DNA of 64,000 bases from UBA1930 sp943368475 (GTDB lineage Bacteria > Bacteroidota > Bacteroidia > Chitinophagales > Chitinophagaceae). Made by a program: the position numbers and the translations under genes. How positions within the stretch are numbered: the first letter of the stretch is position 1; each line of letters opens with the position of its first letter. The notes under the pieces are model-generated. The model was not told where the DNA came from and did no database searches. It saw nothing but the letters and a program-made list of their open reading frames with translations. Positions 17,534 to 27,286 of this stretch are shown piece by piece. Location: the NCBI GenBank assembly GCA_943368475.1, contig CALRLF020000005.1, positions 1-64,000 of the forward strand, read 5' to 3'.

Positions 17534-18952
17534 CTAAGGGAAAATACCCAATTCAGAATAACTAATCGCTACTTTATTAATTGCACTCACATAAGCTGCT
17601 GTACGCATATCTGGAATATCAGGATTTGCATGCCAAATATCCATAATTTCTCTCGTTGCACTAATCATGGTTTCTTCTAATCCACTATGCACTAAATCTA
17701 CCTCATCGGCACCATGCATAATTAAATTTCTTGCTGTTTCATTTACTTGTTTACCACTTAATTCTTCAATTTGCGATAAAATATGGGTATTCATATTTTC
17801 TGTAAAACGCTTTTCCATACGTCCATAACGAACGTGGCTTAAGTTTTTTAACCACTCAAAATAAGAAACTGTTACACCGCCTGCATTCAAATACATATCA
17901 GGTACCACCAAAATACCTTTTGCTGCAAAAACTTCATCTGCATCTGGTGTTAAAGGACCATTTGCTGCTTCACCAATCATTTTAGCTTTTACTCTAGGAG
18001 CATTTTCGCCATTAATTACATTTTCTAATGCCGCAGGAATTAAAATATCACACTCCAACTCCAAAGCATCGGCACTTTTTGCCAAATTGGTTGCACCTGC
18101 AAAATTTAAAATTGAACCAGTTGCTTTTCTATGCTGAAACAATTCTTCTTCATTAATACCATCAGCTTTGTAAATTGCACCTTCGTACTCAGCAATAGCT
18201 ACAACAATGGCACCATGCTCTCTAAAAAACTTGGCACTATGGTAACCCACATTTCCCAAACCTTGTACAATTACTTTTTTACCTTCTACACCAGTTGTCA
18301 TTCCCAACTTAGCCATTACGTCAGGCATGTTACATACTTCTCTGATACCAAAGAAAACACCTAAACCAGTTGCTTCTTTTCTTCCACGAACACCGCCTTG
18401 TGTAATGGGTTTACCAGTAACACAACCAGCTGCATCAATTTCACCTGGCTTTAAAGATTGATAAGTATCTACAATCCATGCCATTTCCCTTTCACCTGTT
18501 CCATAATCAGGTGCAGGCACATCAATACCAGGACCAATAAAATTTTTCTTTACCAACTCACTTGTATAACGACGGGTAATTTTTTCTAATTCGTATACAC
18601 TAAACTTGCGTGGATTAATTTTAATACCACCTTTAGCCCCACCAAAAGGCACATTCACAATAGCACACTTGTAGGTCATTAACGATGCAAGTGCCATTAC
18701 TTCATCCTGGTTCACTTCATCGCTAAAACGAATACCACCTTTACAAGGGCTTTTATGCTGACTGTGTTGTACACGGTAAGCTTCAATAACTTCAATGCGT
18801 CCATCATCCATTTTTACGGGAAAACGCATACTGTAAATACTGTTACATGCTTTTATCTGTTCAAGCAAGCCTTTATCCCATTTGGTTAATTTGGCTGCTT
18901 TGTCAAAGCTTTTTTCAACACTCTGAAAAAAACTGTACGGTTGATTTGACAT
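17534..18952 (-). CDS. gdhA: Glutamate dehydrogenase (Glu/Leu/Phe/Val family)
   Basis: Reversible oxidative deamination of glutamate to 2-oxoglutarate with NAD(P). The N-terminal substrate domain shows KGGIRFSDEV near 70-79 and the catalytic-lysine block PFGGAKGGIKINP near 101-113. The C-terminal Rossmann domain shows VQGLGNVGYHSAKF near 228-241. The length of 472 residues fits the hexameric class. A GGVRGRKEATGLGV stretch near 188-201 is typical of GDH. It is a single gene whose spacer upstream holds a dispersed repeat. Confidence 0.92.
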   Translation of the reverse strand: MSNQPYSFFQSVEKSFDKAAKLTKWDKGLLEQIKACNSIYSMRFPVKMDDGRIEVIEAYRVQHSQHKSPCKGGIRFSDEVNQDEVMALASLMTYKCAIVNVPFGGAKGGIKINPRKFSVYELEKITRRYTSELVKKNFIGPGIDVPAPDYGTGEREMAWIVDTYQSLKPGEIDAAGCVTGKPITQGGVRGRKEATGLGVFFGIREVCNMPDVMAKLGMTTGVEGKKVIVQGLGNVGYHSAKFFREHGAIVVAIAEYEGAIYKADGINEEELFQHRKATGSILNFAGATNLAKSADALELECDILIPAALENVINGENAPRVKAKMIGEAANGPLTPDADEVFAAKGILVVPDMYLNAGGVTVSYFEWLKNLSHVRYGRMEKRFTENMNTHILSQIEELSGKQVNETARNLIMHGADEVDLVHSGLEETMISATREIMDIWHANPDIPDMRTAAYVSAINKVAISYSELGIFP

Positions 18953-19000
18953 GAGATTTAATTTAATTTATAAATGAGCAATCGTTTAAAAATTTTATGT

Positions 19001-19066
19001 AGCCAGCTGTAGAATATAAATTGAGCATTACCGGCGTCGCACCTTTTTAAGGTTCTGTACTTCACT
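19001..19066 (-). repeat. Dispersed intergenic element, copy E
   Basis: AGCCAGCTGTAGAATAT (19001-19017), ATTGAGCATTACC, the core GGCGTCGCAC (19032-19041) and TTTTTAAGGTTCTGTACTT follow in the same order as copy A. This is the most complete copy in this orientation. Confidence 0.65.
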
Positions 19067-19079
19067 CAACAGTTAAAAA

Positions 19080-19298
19080 CTAATTACCCTTCTCTAACTT
19101 GGCAATTTTTCTATCCAATATAAATAAATAAGCAAATAAGCCAATTGCTATTGTTACAACAACAGCCATTACAATGTAAACACTTTGTTGTGTACGTTCA
19201 GCCCTTTGCACATCGGTCATTTGTGTGTTTTGTGCAAATGCAACAATCGTAAAAAGAAACATAACAATTGTGACAGCAATTTTTTTAAATGGATTCAT
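19080..19298 (-). CDS. CcmD-like small membrane protein
   Basis: 72 residues. The first hydrophobic segment (8-22, followed by AFAQ) could be a signal peptide; the second (about 40-62) is a membrane anchor followed by the basic tail DRKIAKLEKGN. Size and position right after CcmC, with a 14-base overlap, match CcmD-type helpers of cytochrome c maturation in Bacteroidota. Confidence 0.6.
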   Translation of the reverse strand: MNPFKKIAVTIVMFLFTIVAFAQNTQMTDVQRAERTQQSVYIVMAVVVTIAIGLFAYLFILDRKIAKLEKGN

Positions 19299-19980
19299 TA
19301 TCTAATTGTTTGGCATGAATAATTTTATACCTGATTCTTAATGTAGTAATCCAAACACCCAATAAACTAAAGCCCAATACCGCTGGCCAAAAAACCAATC
19401 GCATTTCAGGACTTAAATCTTGTCCGTTCAATGCAGGATTTCCACCACCACCACCCTGCCCACCAGGGTGTAAACTTTCTACCAATCTTGGTAAAATCCA
19501 AATTGTTGGAAACAGCATAAAGAAGGCAAATATGTTATACACTGCACCAATTCTTGCTTGTTTTTCTTCATCGGTTAAACTTCCTTTTAAAACAAAATAA
19601 GCAAAGTATATAAGTATTGCAATGGCTGCCCCATTTTGCTTAGGATCACTACTCCAAGGTGCTCCCCATTGAAAGTTAGCCCAAATTGCACCAGTTATTA
19701 AGCCCAATATTCCAAATAACAAACCTGTTCTTGCATATTCAGTTGCGTAATAATCGTACTTCATTAAAGGCTTACGCAAGTATTTAACAGAGTTTACAAC
19801 CGATACTGTAAACAAAACCATCATTCCAAACCACATGGGTACATGAAAAAATAAATTTCGAATAGAATGATATAAAGGAACACCCGGCAAAGCCTGAGGA
19901 ATTTTCACCAGAAAACCCATTGTACAGGTGTACATCAATAATGCAAAAGCTAATATTTTCCACCAGGATTTTCTAATCAT
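19285..19980 (-). CDS. ccmC: Cytochrome c assembly protein CcmC/CcsA-like
   Basis: A heme-handling membrane protein with about six hydrophobic helices. The tryptophan-rich signature reads WGAPWSSDPKQNGA near 120-133, a form of the WWD-type heme motif; flanking His residues (His38 and His50 region, His172) could ligate heme. At 231 residues it is CcmC-sized rather than the longer CcsA/ResC. A glycine-rich loop HPGGQGGGGGNP near 172-183 is notable but common in relatives. It overlaps the CcmD-like gene; other ccm genes are not in the window. Confidence 0.85.
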   Translation of the reverse strand: MIRKSWWKILAFALLMYTCTMGFLVKIPQALPGVPLYHSIRNLFFHVPMWFGMMVLFTVSVVNSVKYLRKPLMKYDYYATEYARTGLLFGILGLITGAIWANFQWGAPWSSDPKQNGAAIAILIYFAYFVLKGSLTDEEKQARIGAVYNIFAFFMLFPTIWILPRLVESLHPGGQGGGGGNPALNGQDLSPEMRLVFWPAVLGFSLLGVWITTLRIRYKIIHAKQLDNESI

Positions 19981-20131
19981 ACAAAACTTTTACTACCAAT
20001 TGTTAGTGTGCAAATGTAGGTATAAAGCACTTCAAGAAAGCAAAGATGAGTGAAAATTTTACTTAGGCTTTACATTGAATAATAGCTTAAAGAAAATAAC
20101 CACATTTATTAAAATTGACGTTAATTAGCAA

Positions 20132-21865
20132 ATGGAAATGCCACTACTCCAAATAAAAGATTTATCTGTTAATTTCATTACCAATAAACAGGTAACAAAT
20201 ACACTACATAATATTTACCTAGAAGTTAATAAAGGAGAATTGGTGGCTGTGGTTGGCGAAAGTGGTTCAGGAAAATCGGTTACATCTTTGTCTATTTTAC
20301 AACTTTTGCCTCAACCACCTGCAGTTTATGCAAATGGTTCTATTACATTAAATACTACAAATAGCAGCATCGATGTTTTAAAACTGGATAAAGAAAACTT
20401 GCAGCAAATCAGGGGCAATAAAGTGGCCATGATTTTTCAAGAGCCTATGACTTCTCTTAATCCTGTTATTACTTGTGGTAACCAAATAACAGAAGCTCTT
20501 TGCCTGCATAAAAACATATCGTATAAAGAAGCTAGAGAACAAACCATTGAACTGTTTAACAAAGTTCAACTCCCTAATCCAGAAGTGTTGTTTGATAGAT
20601 ACCCACACCAGCTGAGTGGTGGACAAAAACAACGTGTAATGATTGCAATGGCCATGAGTTGTGAACCAGATTTACTCATTTGCGATGAGCCAACCACTGC
20701 ATTAGACGTTACTGTTCAAAAAAGCATATTAGAACTTATTAAGAAACTGCAAGTTCAAAATAATATGGGGGTTATTTTTATAACCCATGACTTAAGTGTG
20801 GTTGCAGAAATAGCTGACAGAATTGTGGTAATGTACAAAGGCAAAATTGTAGAAGAAGGAAGCAATGAATCTATCTTTAATAATCCTAAACACCCTTACA
20901 CAAAAGCATTATTGGCATGCCGACCAGCATTATACCCAAAAGGAAAAAGGCTTCCAATTGTAAGTGATTTTATGAACGAAGATGGCAGTGAAAAAATCAT
21001 GCCTTTAAAAACAGAACAAAGAGAAGATAAATTTGAAATTTCAAATCAGCAATCAACAATAAACGATATAATTTTATCCATAAAAAATTTAAAAGTTTAC
21101 TACCCATCAAAAAAAACATTCTTAGGAAAAGTTACTAATTACACAAAGGCTGTTGATGATGTTAGCTTTGATGTATTTGCAGGGGAAACATTAGGATTGG
21201 TTGGTGAAAGTGGTTGTGGAAAAACAACTTTGGGAAGAACATTGTTGCAACTGGTAAAAGCAACCGAAGGTTCTGTTGAATTTAATGGAGTTAATTTAGT
21301 TACTGCAAATGCCAAACATTTATTAGCCGTAAGAAAAGACATACAAATTATTTTTCAAGATCCCTACTCTTCTTTAAATCCCAGAATGACTATTGGCAAT
21401 GCTATTCTTGAACCTTTAGAAGTACACGGGATTTTAAAAACAAAAAAAGAAAGAAAAGAAAGAGTTCTTGAACTTTTAGAAAAAGTAAAGTTATTACCCG
21501 AACACTACAGCAGATATCCACACGAATTTAGTGGAGGCCAAAGACAACGTATTGTTATTGCAAGAACTTTAGCACTTGAACCTAAATTTATTATTTGCGA
21601 TGAGAGTGTAAGTGCACTTGACGTAAGTGTTCAAGCACAGGTACTTAACTTACTAAACGACTTAAAAAAAGAATTTGGTTTCACAGCTATTTTTATTTCA
21701 CACGACTTATCTGTTGTAAAATATATCAGTGACCGAATAATGGTTATGCAAAAAGGAAAGATTGTAGAAACAGGTTCAGCTGAATTTATTTATACAAATC
21801 CTCAAAATGAGTACACCAAAAAACTGATTGCTTCAATCCCTTCAAATAAAGTTATTAAAGCCTAA
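20132..21865 (+). CDS. Fused double ABC ATPase for peptide/nickel-type uptake (DppD-DppF-like)
   Basis: Two nucleotide-binding domains in one chain, as in GsiA/YejF. Domain 1 has Walker A GESGSGKS at 42-49, signature LSGGQ at 161-165 and Walker B LLICDEP at 181-187. Domain 2 has Walker A GESGCGKT at 358-365, signature FSGGQRQR near 470 and Walker B FIICDES. Each has the C-terminal oligopeptide-type extension (HPYTKALLACRP near 254-265). It would power import of oligopeptides or similar solutes, but no permease or binding protein is nearby. The interdomain linker at about 299-311 is coded by an ATTTGAAATTTCAAATCAGC-type repeat also found between genes. Its stop overlaps the convergent TraB gene by four bases. 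Confidence 0.88.
   Translation: MEMPLLQIKDLSVNFITNKQVTNTLHNIYLEVNKGELVAVVGESGSGKSVTSLSILQLLPQPPAVYANGSITLNTTNSSIDVLKLDKENLQQIRGNKVAMIFQEPMTSLNPVITCGNQITEALCLHKNISYKEAREQTIELFNKVQLPNPEVLFDRYPHQLSGGQKQRVMIAMAMSCEPDLLICDEPTTALDVTVQKSILELIKKLQVQNNMGVIFITHDLSVVAEIADRIVVMYKGKIVEEGSNESIFNNPKHPYTKALLACRPALYPKGKRLPIVSDFMNEDGSEKIMPLKTEQREDKFEISNQQSTINDIILSIKNLKVYYPSKKTFLGKVTNYTKAVDDVSFDVFAGETLGLVGESGCGKTTLGRTLLQLVKATEGSVEFNGVNLVTANAKHLLAVRKDIQIIFQDPYSSLNPRMTIGNAILEPLEVHGILKTKKERKERVLELLEKVKLLPEHYSRYPHEFSGGQRQRIVIARTLALEPKFIICDESVSALDVSVQAQVLNLLNDLKKEFGFTAIFISHDLSVVKYISDRIMVMQKGKIVETGSAEFIYTNPQNEYTKKLIASIPSNKVIKA
21029..21064 (+). repeat. ATTTGAAATTTCAAATCAGC phrase repeat in the ABC linker
   Basis: The phrase is read in frame as KFEISNQQSTIND between the two ATPase domains. 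Matching wording occurs between genes at 5211-5248 and in frame at 37364-37400. Confidence 0.5.
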
Positions 21866-24800
21866 TCTTCATAATCATTGTTATTGTACTTATATCTTCT
21901 ATTGCTTTCAAAAAAACTGATTGCACTTTTTCTTTTACCAAAAACCAATTCTTTTAATTGTTTTTCAAACTGCTCTAAAATAGGGTCTTCTGCATTAATT
22001 TTCTTGTCGGTTAACCTTACCAAATCATCATTGCTGTTTGTGAGTTTTAAGTTTGCCGGCTGAATGCCACTGATACCCATTTGCCAATCATCGTCTTTGC
22101 TTAATTTGTACTTAAAGAAATAAACATAACCTTTTTTATCTTTTAAATCAACCAAACGTTTGCCAACTAATACAATATCAAAAAACTTTTCTTTACTGCC
22201 ATCATTCAATAAAAAAGATTTTGCCAGAGACTCTTGATTATTGTAAGCGGCAGGAAATACATCCAGCCTTTTTACTCTTTCTAAATTGGCATATAATCTA
22301 CTTCTATATTGATCTTTTGATGCCAATGACGCAAATATAGAATCAGGTACTTTTTTATTGTTTCTAAGCATTAAAATAGCAGTACTCATTTTTAAATTTT
22401 CATCTTTACTCATCAAAAGTTTATCAAAATATTTTTGCACCGCTGCATTCTTATCATAAAAAGGCATTAACAAAATTGCATAGTCATCTATACCTGCAGA
22501 GCCTCCATTATAATCATCTCTATAACTTGAACTTCTACTTTCGTCTTCCTCCTCTTTATTATTTTCTTTTTGAACTACTTTTTCATCACGACTTTGCTGT
22601 TTTTTCAACTCAACTTTAGCATCAAAATAGAGCTTACTAAAATGAGTTTCATAGTCTATTGATTTTAGATACCCACTATCTACCAATGTTCTCAATAGTC
22701 TGTTAACAGGCTGTTTATAATCGTCTAATGTTGTTAATTGTAATACTTCAGGAAACATGGTTTTAGCCAAAGCCAAACTATCTTCAATTAAATTAAATAT
22801 TTCACTGTAGCCATAATCGCCTTCAAAAACAGGCGGATCTTGCAATAATAAATCTTTTACAACTTTATAGGCGTTGATTGATTTTAAGCGTACCAAAGAT
22901 GTAATAATTGGATTTTGAAAACTACTGGTATCAGCTGTTTGAGCATATAAATCTTGTAAATAACTGATTACTTTATCTGAACAACTAGTATCGTCGATAT
23001 AGCCCAATTCAGCAATGAATTTTGCTTTTAAGTCAAAGTAATCTTTATCGCCCAGTTTCAAATTTTGGATAGCCGTTTTAATTTTTTCTAAGCCTTCGCT
23101 TCCATAATAAATATGAGCAATAGCACTATTGGCTTTCTTTTTTACAGCTGAATCTTTACTATTATAATCATTGAAAAACTGATTTAACTTATTCTCAAAT
23201 ACCGAAGGACCTAGATATTTACTTTCTGGTTTAAAACTTGTATAAAACTGATTAATGAAACTACTTTCTTTTGTTAATGTATCGGTTAAGGTTTGTAGTT
23301 TAAATAGTTTATTATCCTTTAATAAAGCAAGCACTTTAATTTTTCTGGTGCTATTGGTATCTAATAAAGTGTATTTGTAACCTGTAACCGAATCTGTCAT
23401 TTCAACAAACGCTTTATCGCAGATAATAAAATCACGTTGCAAATCATTCCACAGCATTTGATTTTTCCAAAACTTTGCGGTGTCTTTTACATAATAATAT
23501 TTAGCAAAGGTTTGAATGGTAACAACAACCGATTCTCCTGTGGTATCATCCTTAAAATTAGCAACCCTTTCTTTAGGCCAATAACTATAGCTCTCATCTT
23601 GAGCATATAAACTTTCATTTTGTGCTGCTTGTTCTGCTAAATTTCTTATCTCGTTATCTAATACAGGAATTACAGGTGTTTGAACAGTAAAATTTAAACT
23701 GGTATCAGTATAATTGATTGCATTACCATAAGTATAATCTGATAATTTAAAGGATTTAAAAAACTGATCAGTTGCTACACTGTTGTTTTTAATAGTTGCA
23801 GTTAGCAAATAATAATTGGTTCCTCTTATAAACGCTTTTGCTTTAATTAAACCACCAGATTTTAAAGCAAATTGCATGTCTAATGCAGGAAAACCATTTA
23901 TTGTTGTTTGTTTTCTGCTCGTTTGTTTTTCGATGTACTCACTTCTTTTAAAACTTTCTTCTACAAGGCTTATATCAAAAGTATCTTCCTCTAAAAAACG
24001 ATAGTTGTGTAAATTTTTCTTGAATATAACATAAGCAGCACCCGTATTTTTATCAGTAGCAGCATACTGCCACTCGTTTAAATCATCTTCATTATCTCGA
24101 TTTAAAAAAGTAAAAGGTTGTTGTGGAAGTTGCACAGAAAAACCACCTTTTGTTGGTGTATAATTAGCCCATCCATTTTTTTGTTCATTTAATTGAATAG
24201 AACTAAAAAAATCATCTGCTTCTTTTCCATTCACATAATCATCATTTCCACTCATCTTAAAAATCAACACTTCGAATGGAGTAACTAAAATATTATATCG
24301 TTGTATATCTCCTCTACGTGTTTTATTAATGATATCGTATCCAATATATTTATTCTTGGTAATACTATTTTTTTGAATAATTTTTCCAGGAATATTTTCA
24401 TATAGTAGACTATCAATTTTTTTAAGCACTACTGCTTCATTTTGTAAAACTAATCCTGCATTGGTTTTCACCCTGCTTACCATATAATAGCTGCCATTTT
24501 CCATATCGGCATATTGCCAACTTTTTCCTACTTTACTGTCTGTACGTTTATATAATTTACCTGGTATACGTAATTGAATAAATCCATCGTCGGTGATAAT
24601 AGTTTGCATTTCTACAGGAACTTTCAATTTATCAACTTTATCTTTTTGCTCGGCATCTCTATCAGCCATTTTAACTGGACGTAAGTGATAACCCATTTTT
24701 CGTAATAATTCAATTACCCCCCTATCTCCTGGCAAATGAGCAGCCCCTACTCCTACAAAAAGTGATTGTTTTTTTAAAATAGAATCTATTGAATTTGCCT

Positions 24801-25566
24801 GAATTTCATTGCGTTTGTATAAAAATTTTTCTGTAAAAGCATCTGAAATGCTAGTGAGTTTTTGTAATGAATCCATTAAGTCTAAATCTCCTTTTCGGTA
24901 AGCATCCTGAATCTTTTTTTCCAGCTCATAATAATTTTCATCACCAGTATTGGTTTTCTTTTTTTTCTTTTCATTCATCATGTCTTGGTATGCCTCTATT
25001 ATCAGTTTCTCTGTTTCAAAAAAATCTTCTACACCAGCAGCTTTTTTGCCCAATTTTCTACCTGTTTGATAAATATATAAATCCAAATATGTATTTTCTT
25101 CAAAATCTGCGGTAGGCGTAAAACTTCTGTACAGCAATCCATTTACTTGAGCAGGTGCTTCACTGAGTGCCAATTTTAGTTGCGTTTCATATTCTTTAAG
25201 CTTAAAAGAATTTTCATTCAGGTAATCATTGGTAGCATCAACAGTATATGCTCTAATGTTACGTTGAGCATCTTCCATACGATACATTTCGGGTTGCCAA
25301 ACTTGAGGATTTAGCTCTAGCCCAACTGCATCGCAACTTTTAATTGCATAATAAAAAGAATCACTTAAATGAAAAGCAAGCTTACTACTCACATGCATTG
25401 TTCCAAATAAATAAGACGGTTTAGACAATCCCTTCCCAGATATCTCCCACATTAAACTGGGGTATTTTGAAGTGTTTTTCTTTTGAGCAAATGCAACGTA
25501 ACTGCAAGCAAAAACAAAAACAACTAATGCGAAAAAGTTTTTACTTAGTAAAGATTTAAAATGCAT
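21862..25566 (-). CDS. Very large secreted TraB/GumN-domain protein
   Basis: 1234 residues with a signal peptide (about 1-27, cleavage after VAFA). Residues about 35-300 form a TraB/GumN domain (LMWEISGKGLSKPSYLFGTMH split over 39-59, then VGVGAAHLPGDRG near 271-283), a family related to TIKI metalloproteases. The remaining 900 residues contain repeated beta-rich blocks (about 310-780, each with a 'GFSVQLPQQP'- or 'NFTVQTPV'-like opening) and then a helical, HEAT-like region about 800-1150 with the acidic linker KEEEDESRSSS near 1010. Ordinary TraB proteins have about 300 residues, so this is a large fusion. Its substrate is unknown. The gene stands alone. Confidence 0.75.
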   Translation of the reverse strand: MHFKSLLSKNFFALVVFVFACSYVAFAQKKNTSKYPSLMWEISGKGLSKPSYLFGTMHVSSKLAFHLSDSFYYAIKSCDAVGLELNPQVWQPEMYRMEDAQRNIRAYTVDATNDYLNENSFKLKEYETQLKLALSEAPAQVNGLLYRSFTPTADFEENTYLDLYIYQTGRKLGKKAAGVEDFFETEKLIIEAYQDMMNEKKKKKTNTGDENYYELEKKIQDAYRKGDLDLMDSLQKLTSISDAFTEKFLYKRNEIQANSIDSILKKQSLFVGVGAAHLPGDRGVIELLRKMGYHLRPVKMADRDAEQKDKVDKLKVPVEMQTIITDDGFIQLRIPGKLYKRTDSKVGKSWQYADMENGSYYMVSRVKTNAGLVLQNEAVVLKKIDSLLYENIPGKIIQKNSITKNKYIGYDIINKTRRGDIQRYNILVTPFEVLIFKMSGNDDYVNGKEADDFFSSIQLNEQKNGWANYTPTKGGFSVQLPQQPFTFLNRDNEDDLNEWQYAATDKNTGAAYVIFKKNLHNYRFLEEDTFDISLVEESFKRSEYIEKQTSRKQTTINGFPALDMQFALKSGGLIKAKAFIRGTNYYLLTATIKNNSVATDQFFKSFKLSDYTYGNAINYTDTSLNFTVQTPVIPVLDNEIRNLAEQAAQNESLYAQDESYSYWPKERVANFKDDTTGESVVVTIQTFAKYYYVKDTAKFWKNQMLWNDLQRDFIICDKAFVEMTDSVTGYKYTLLDTNSTRKIKVLALLKDNKLFKLQTLTDTLTKESSFINQFYTSFKPESKYLGPSVFENKLNQFFNDYNSKDSAVKKKANSAIAHIYYGSEGLEKIKTAIQNLKLGDKDYFDLKAKFIAELGYIDDTSCSDKVISYLQDLYAQTADTSSFQNPIITSLVRLKSINAYKVVKDLLLQDPPVFEGDYGYSEIFNLIEDSLALAKTMFPEVLQLTTLDDYKQPVNRLLRTLVDSGYLKSIDYETHFSKLYFDAKVELKKQQSRDEKVVQKENNKEEEDESRSSSYRDDYNGGSAGIDDYAILLMPFYDKNAAVQKYFDKLLMSKDENLKMSTAILMLRNNKKVPDSIFASLASKDQYRSRLYANLERVKRLDVFPAAYNNQESLAKSFLLNDGSKEKFFDIVLVGKRLVDLKDKKGYVYFFKYKLSKDDDWQMGISGIQPANLKLTNSNDDLVRLTDKKINAEDPILEQFEKQLKELVFGKRKSAISFFESNRRYKYNNNDYED

Positions 25567-25677
25567 AAATGAAAAATATATAAGTAAAGCAATGTAATAT
25601 GCTTTGATTATAAAAAAATATTTTATTCAAAACAATATACTCTATCATAAAAATTACAGTTAGCAAGATTCTCCTTA

Positions 25678-25704
25678 TTGCTATTACCAAAAACCTTACT
25701 TTTG
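25678..25704 (+). promoter_or_regulatory. Probable housekeeping promoter of queA
   Basis: TACTTTTG at 25697-25704 fits the Bacteroidota -7 consensus TAnnTTTG, with TTG at 25678-25680 about one -33 distance upstream. The predicted leader is about 30 bases. Confidence 0.4.
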
Positions 25705-25740
25705 CAGCCTTTCATTCACTAAATAAAATCATGCCGTAAC

Positions 25741-26790
25741 ATGAAACTATCTCAATTCAGGTACGATCTACCTCTAAACCTTATTGCTCAAAATCCTACC
25801 AAACGTCGTGAAGACAGTCGTTTATTAGTAGTTGATCGTAAAACAGGTAACATGGAAAACAAACATTTCCGTGATATTATGGATTACTTCGACGATAAGG
25901 ATGTATTTGTTGTAAATAATACCAAAGTTTTTTCTGCACGTATGTATGGACGTAAAGAAAAAACAGGTGCTAAAATCGAAGTTTTTTTACTTCGTGAATT
26001 AAACAAGCCAAACCGCCTTTGGGATGTAATTGTTGATCCCGCAAGAAAGATTCGTGTAGGGAACAAACTATATTTTGGAGAAAGTGAAGAGTTGGTGGCA
26101 GAAGTAATTGACAATACTACTAGCCGTGGAAGAACCATTAAATTTTTATGGGATGATGATGATGAAAGCTTCAAAAAAATGCTGGAAACATTAGGAGAAA
26201 CGCCTTTGCCTAAATACATTAAGCGTAAACCAGACGAAGAAGATAAAGAACGTTACCAAACAGTTTATGCAAAACACGAAGGTGCTGTTGCTGCACCTAC
26301 AGCTGGTTTACACTTTAGTAAAGAATTAATTAAGCGTTGTGAAATTAAAGGTATTCGTTTTGCAGAAGTTACTTTACATACAGGCTTAGGTACATTTAGA
26401 CCTATTGAAGTAGAAGATTTAAGCAAACATAAAATGGATGCTGAATATTACAATATTCCTGAAGAAGCTGTGAAAATTGTAAATAAAGCTAAAGAAAACG
26501 ACCATAGAGTTTGTGCAATTGGTACTACTACTATGAGGGCTTTAGAAACAAGTTTTACTGCATCTAAATTATTAAAACCAAGTGAAGGATGGACCAACCA
26601 TTTTATACACCCTCCTTACGATTTTAGTATTGCCGATAGTTTAGTTACCAATTTTCATTTGCCAAAAACAAGTTTACTAATTATGACTTGTGCTTTTGCA
26701 GGTTATGATTTAACGATGGCAGCTTACCAAAAAGCAATTAAAGATAAATACCGTTTCTTTAGCTATGGAGACGCATTATTAATCATCTAA
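25741..26790 (+). CDS. queA: S-adenosylmethionine:tRNA ribosyltransferase-isomerase
   Basis: Transfers the ribosyl part of SAM to preQ1 in tRNA, giving epoxyqueuosine. Family blocks are YDLPLNLIAQNPTKRREDSR split over 8-27, VNNTKVFSARMYG near 58-70, AAPTAGLHFS near 185-194 and GTTTMRALE near 261-269, and the length of 349 residues is standard. A MetPro-stop triplet (ATGCCGTAA) sits four bases before the true ATG; the protein aligned to the family begins MKLSQFRYDLP, which fixes the start. It is a single gene with its own promoter and terminator. Confidence 0.95.
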   Translation: MKLSQFRYDLPLNLIAQNPTKRREDSRLLVVDRKTGNMENKHFRDIMDYFDDKDVFVVNNTKVFSARMYGRKEKTGAKIEVFLLRELNKPNRLWDVIVDPARKIRVGNKLYFGESEELVAEVIDNTTSRGRTIKFLWDDDDESFKKMLETLGETPLPKYIKRKPDEEDKERYQTVYAKHEGAVAAPTAGLHFSKELIKRCEIKGIRFAEVTLHTGLGTFRPIEVEDLSKHKMDAEYYNIPEEAVKIVNKAKENDHRVCAIGTTTMRALETSFTASKLLKPSEGWTNHFIHPPYDFSIADSLVTNFHLPKTSLLIMTCAFAGYDLTMAAYQKAIKDKYRFFSYGDALLII

Positions 26791-26806
26791 ATAAATAGTT
26801 TCTCAT

Positions 26807-26843
26807 AAAAAAAGTCCTGTTAGAATCTAACAGGACTTTTTTT
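26807..26843. terminator. Bidirectional terminator
   Basis: AAAAAAAGTCCTGTTA pairs with TAACAGGACTTTTTTT around GAATC. It separates queA from the converging response regulator gene. Confidence 0.9.
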
Positions 26844-26896
26844 ATGAAATTGGATCGATAATTAATTTTTATGCAAGAACTTCGTCTAAAAACATT

Positions 26897-27286
26897 TTAA
26901 ACGATTTCTTCTAAATGTACTTTAGTTAAAGGTTTAGATATAGAACCTACAACACAATCGTATGACTGTGCTTTTCGAGTATCTTCAGGATCTACAGTAG
27001 ATGAGAGAATAAACACTTTAGGTATAAAATTAAATAATTTTTCAAGTTCGGTAAACTCACTTAAAAAATCCCACCCATTCATTACTGGCATGTTAATATC
27101 TAAAAAAATAATTTCAGGTATTTCATCTTTAGTTTCAATCAAGTGTTTTAAATAAGCTATTGCATCATGTCCATTTGTTTTTGAAATTATTTCTGTACCA
27201 AACTCAGTCATTTTCAAAATTCTGTCACACACCATAATGGTTATGGGGTCGTCTTCTACTAATAAAACCTTTTTATATTTAGTCAT
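26897..27286 (-). CDS. Single-domain response regulator (CheY-like)
   Basis: 129-residue receiver domain without an output domain. The acidic pair is at Asp12/Asp13, the phosphoacceptor Asp63 is in FLDINMP, SS in FILSST near 93-98 forms the switch position and the Lys of SISKPL near 117 completes the pocket. Its start overlaps the end of the histidine kinase gene by eight bases, so the two are translationally coupled and surely partners. With no output domain it probably acts through protein contacts or a phosphorelay. Confidence 0.9.
   Translation of the reverse strand: MTKYKKVLLVEDDPITIMVCDRILKMTEFGTEIISKTNGHDAIAYLKHLIETKDEIPEIIFLDINMPVMNGWDFLSEFTELEKLFNFIPKVFILSSTVDPEDTRKAQSYDCVVGSISKPLTKVHLEEIV

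Noticed and set aside
25731..25739. ATGCCGTAA mini reading frame before queA
   Set aside because: Two codons only; regulatory uORF function is possible but unsupported.
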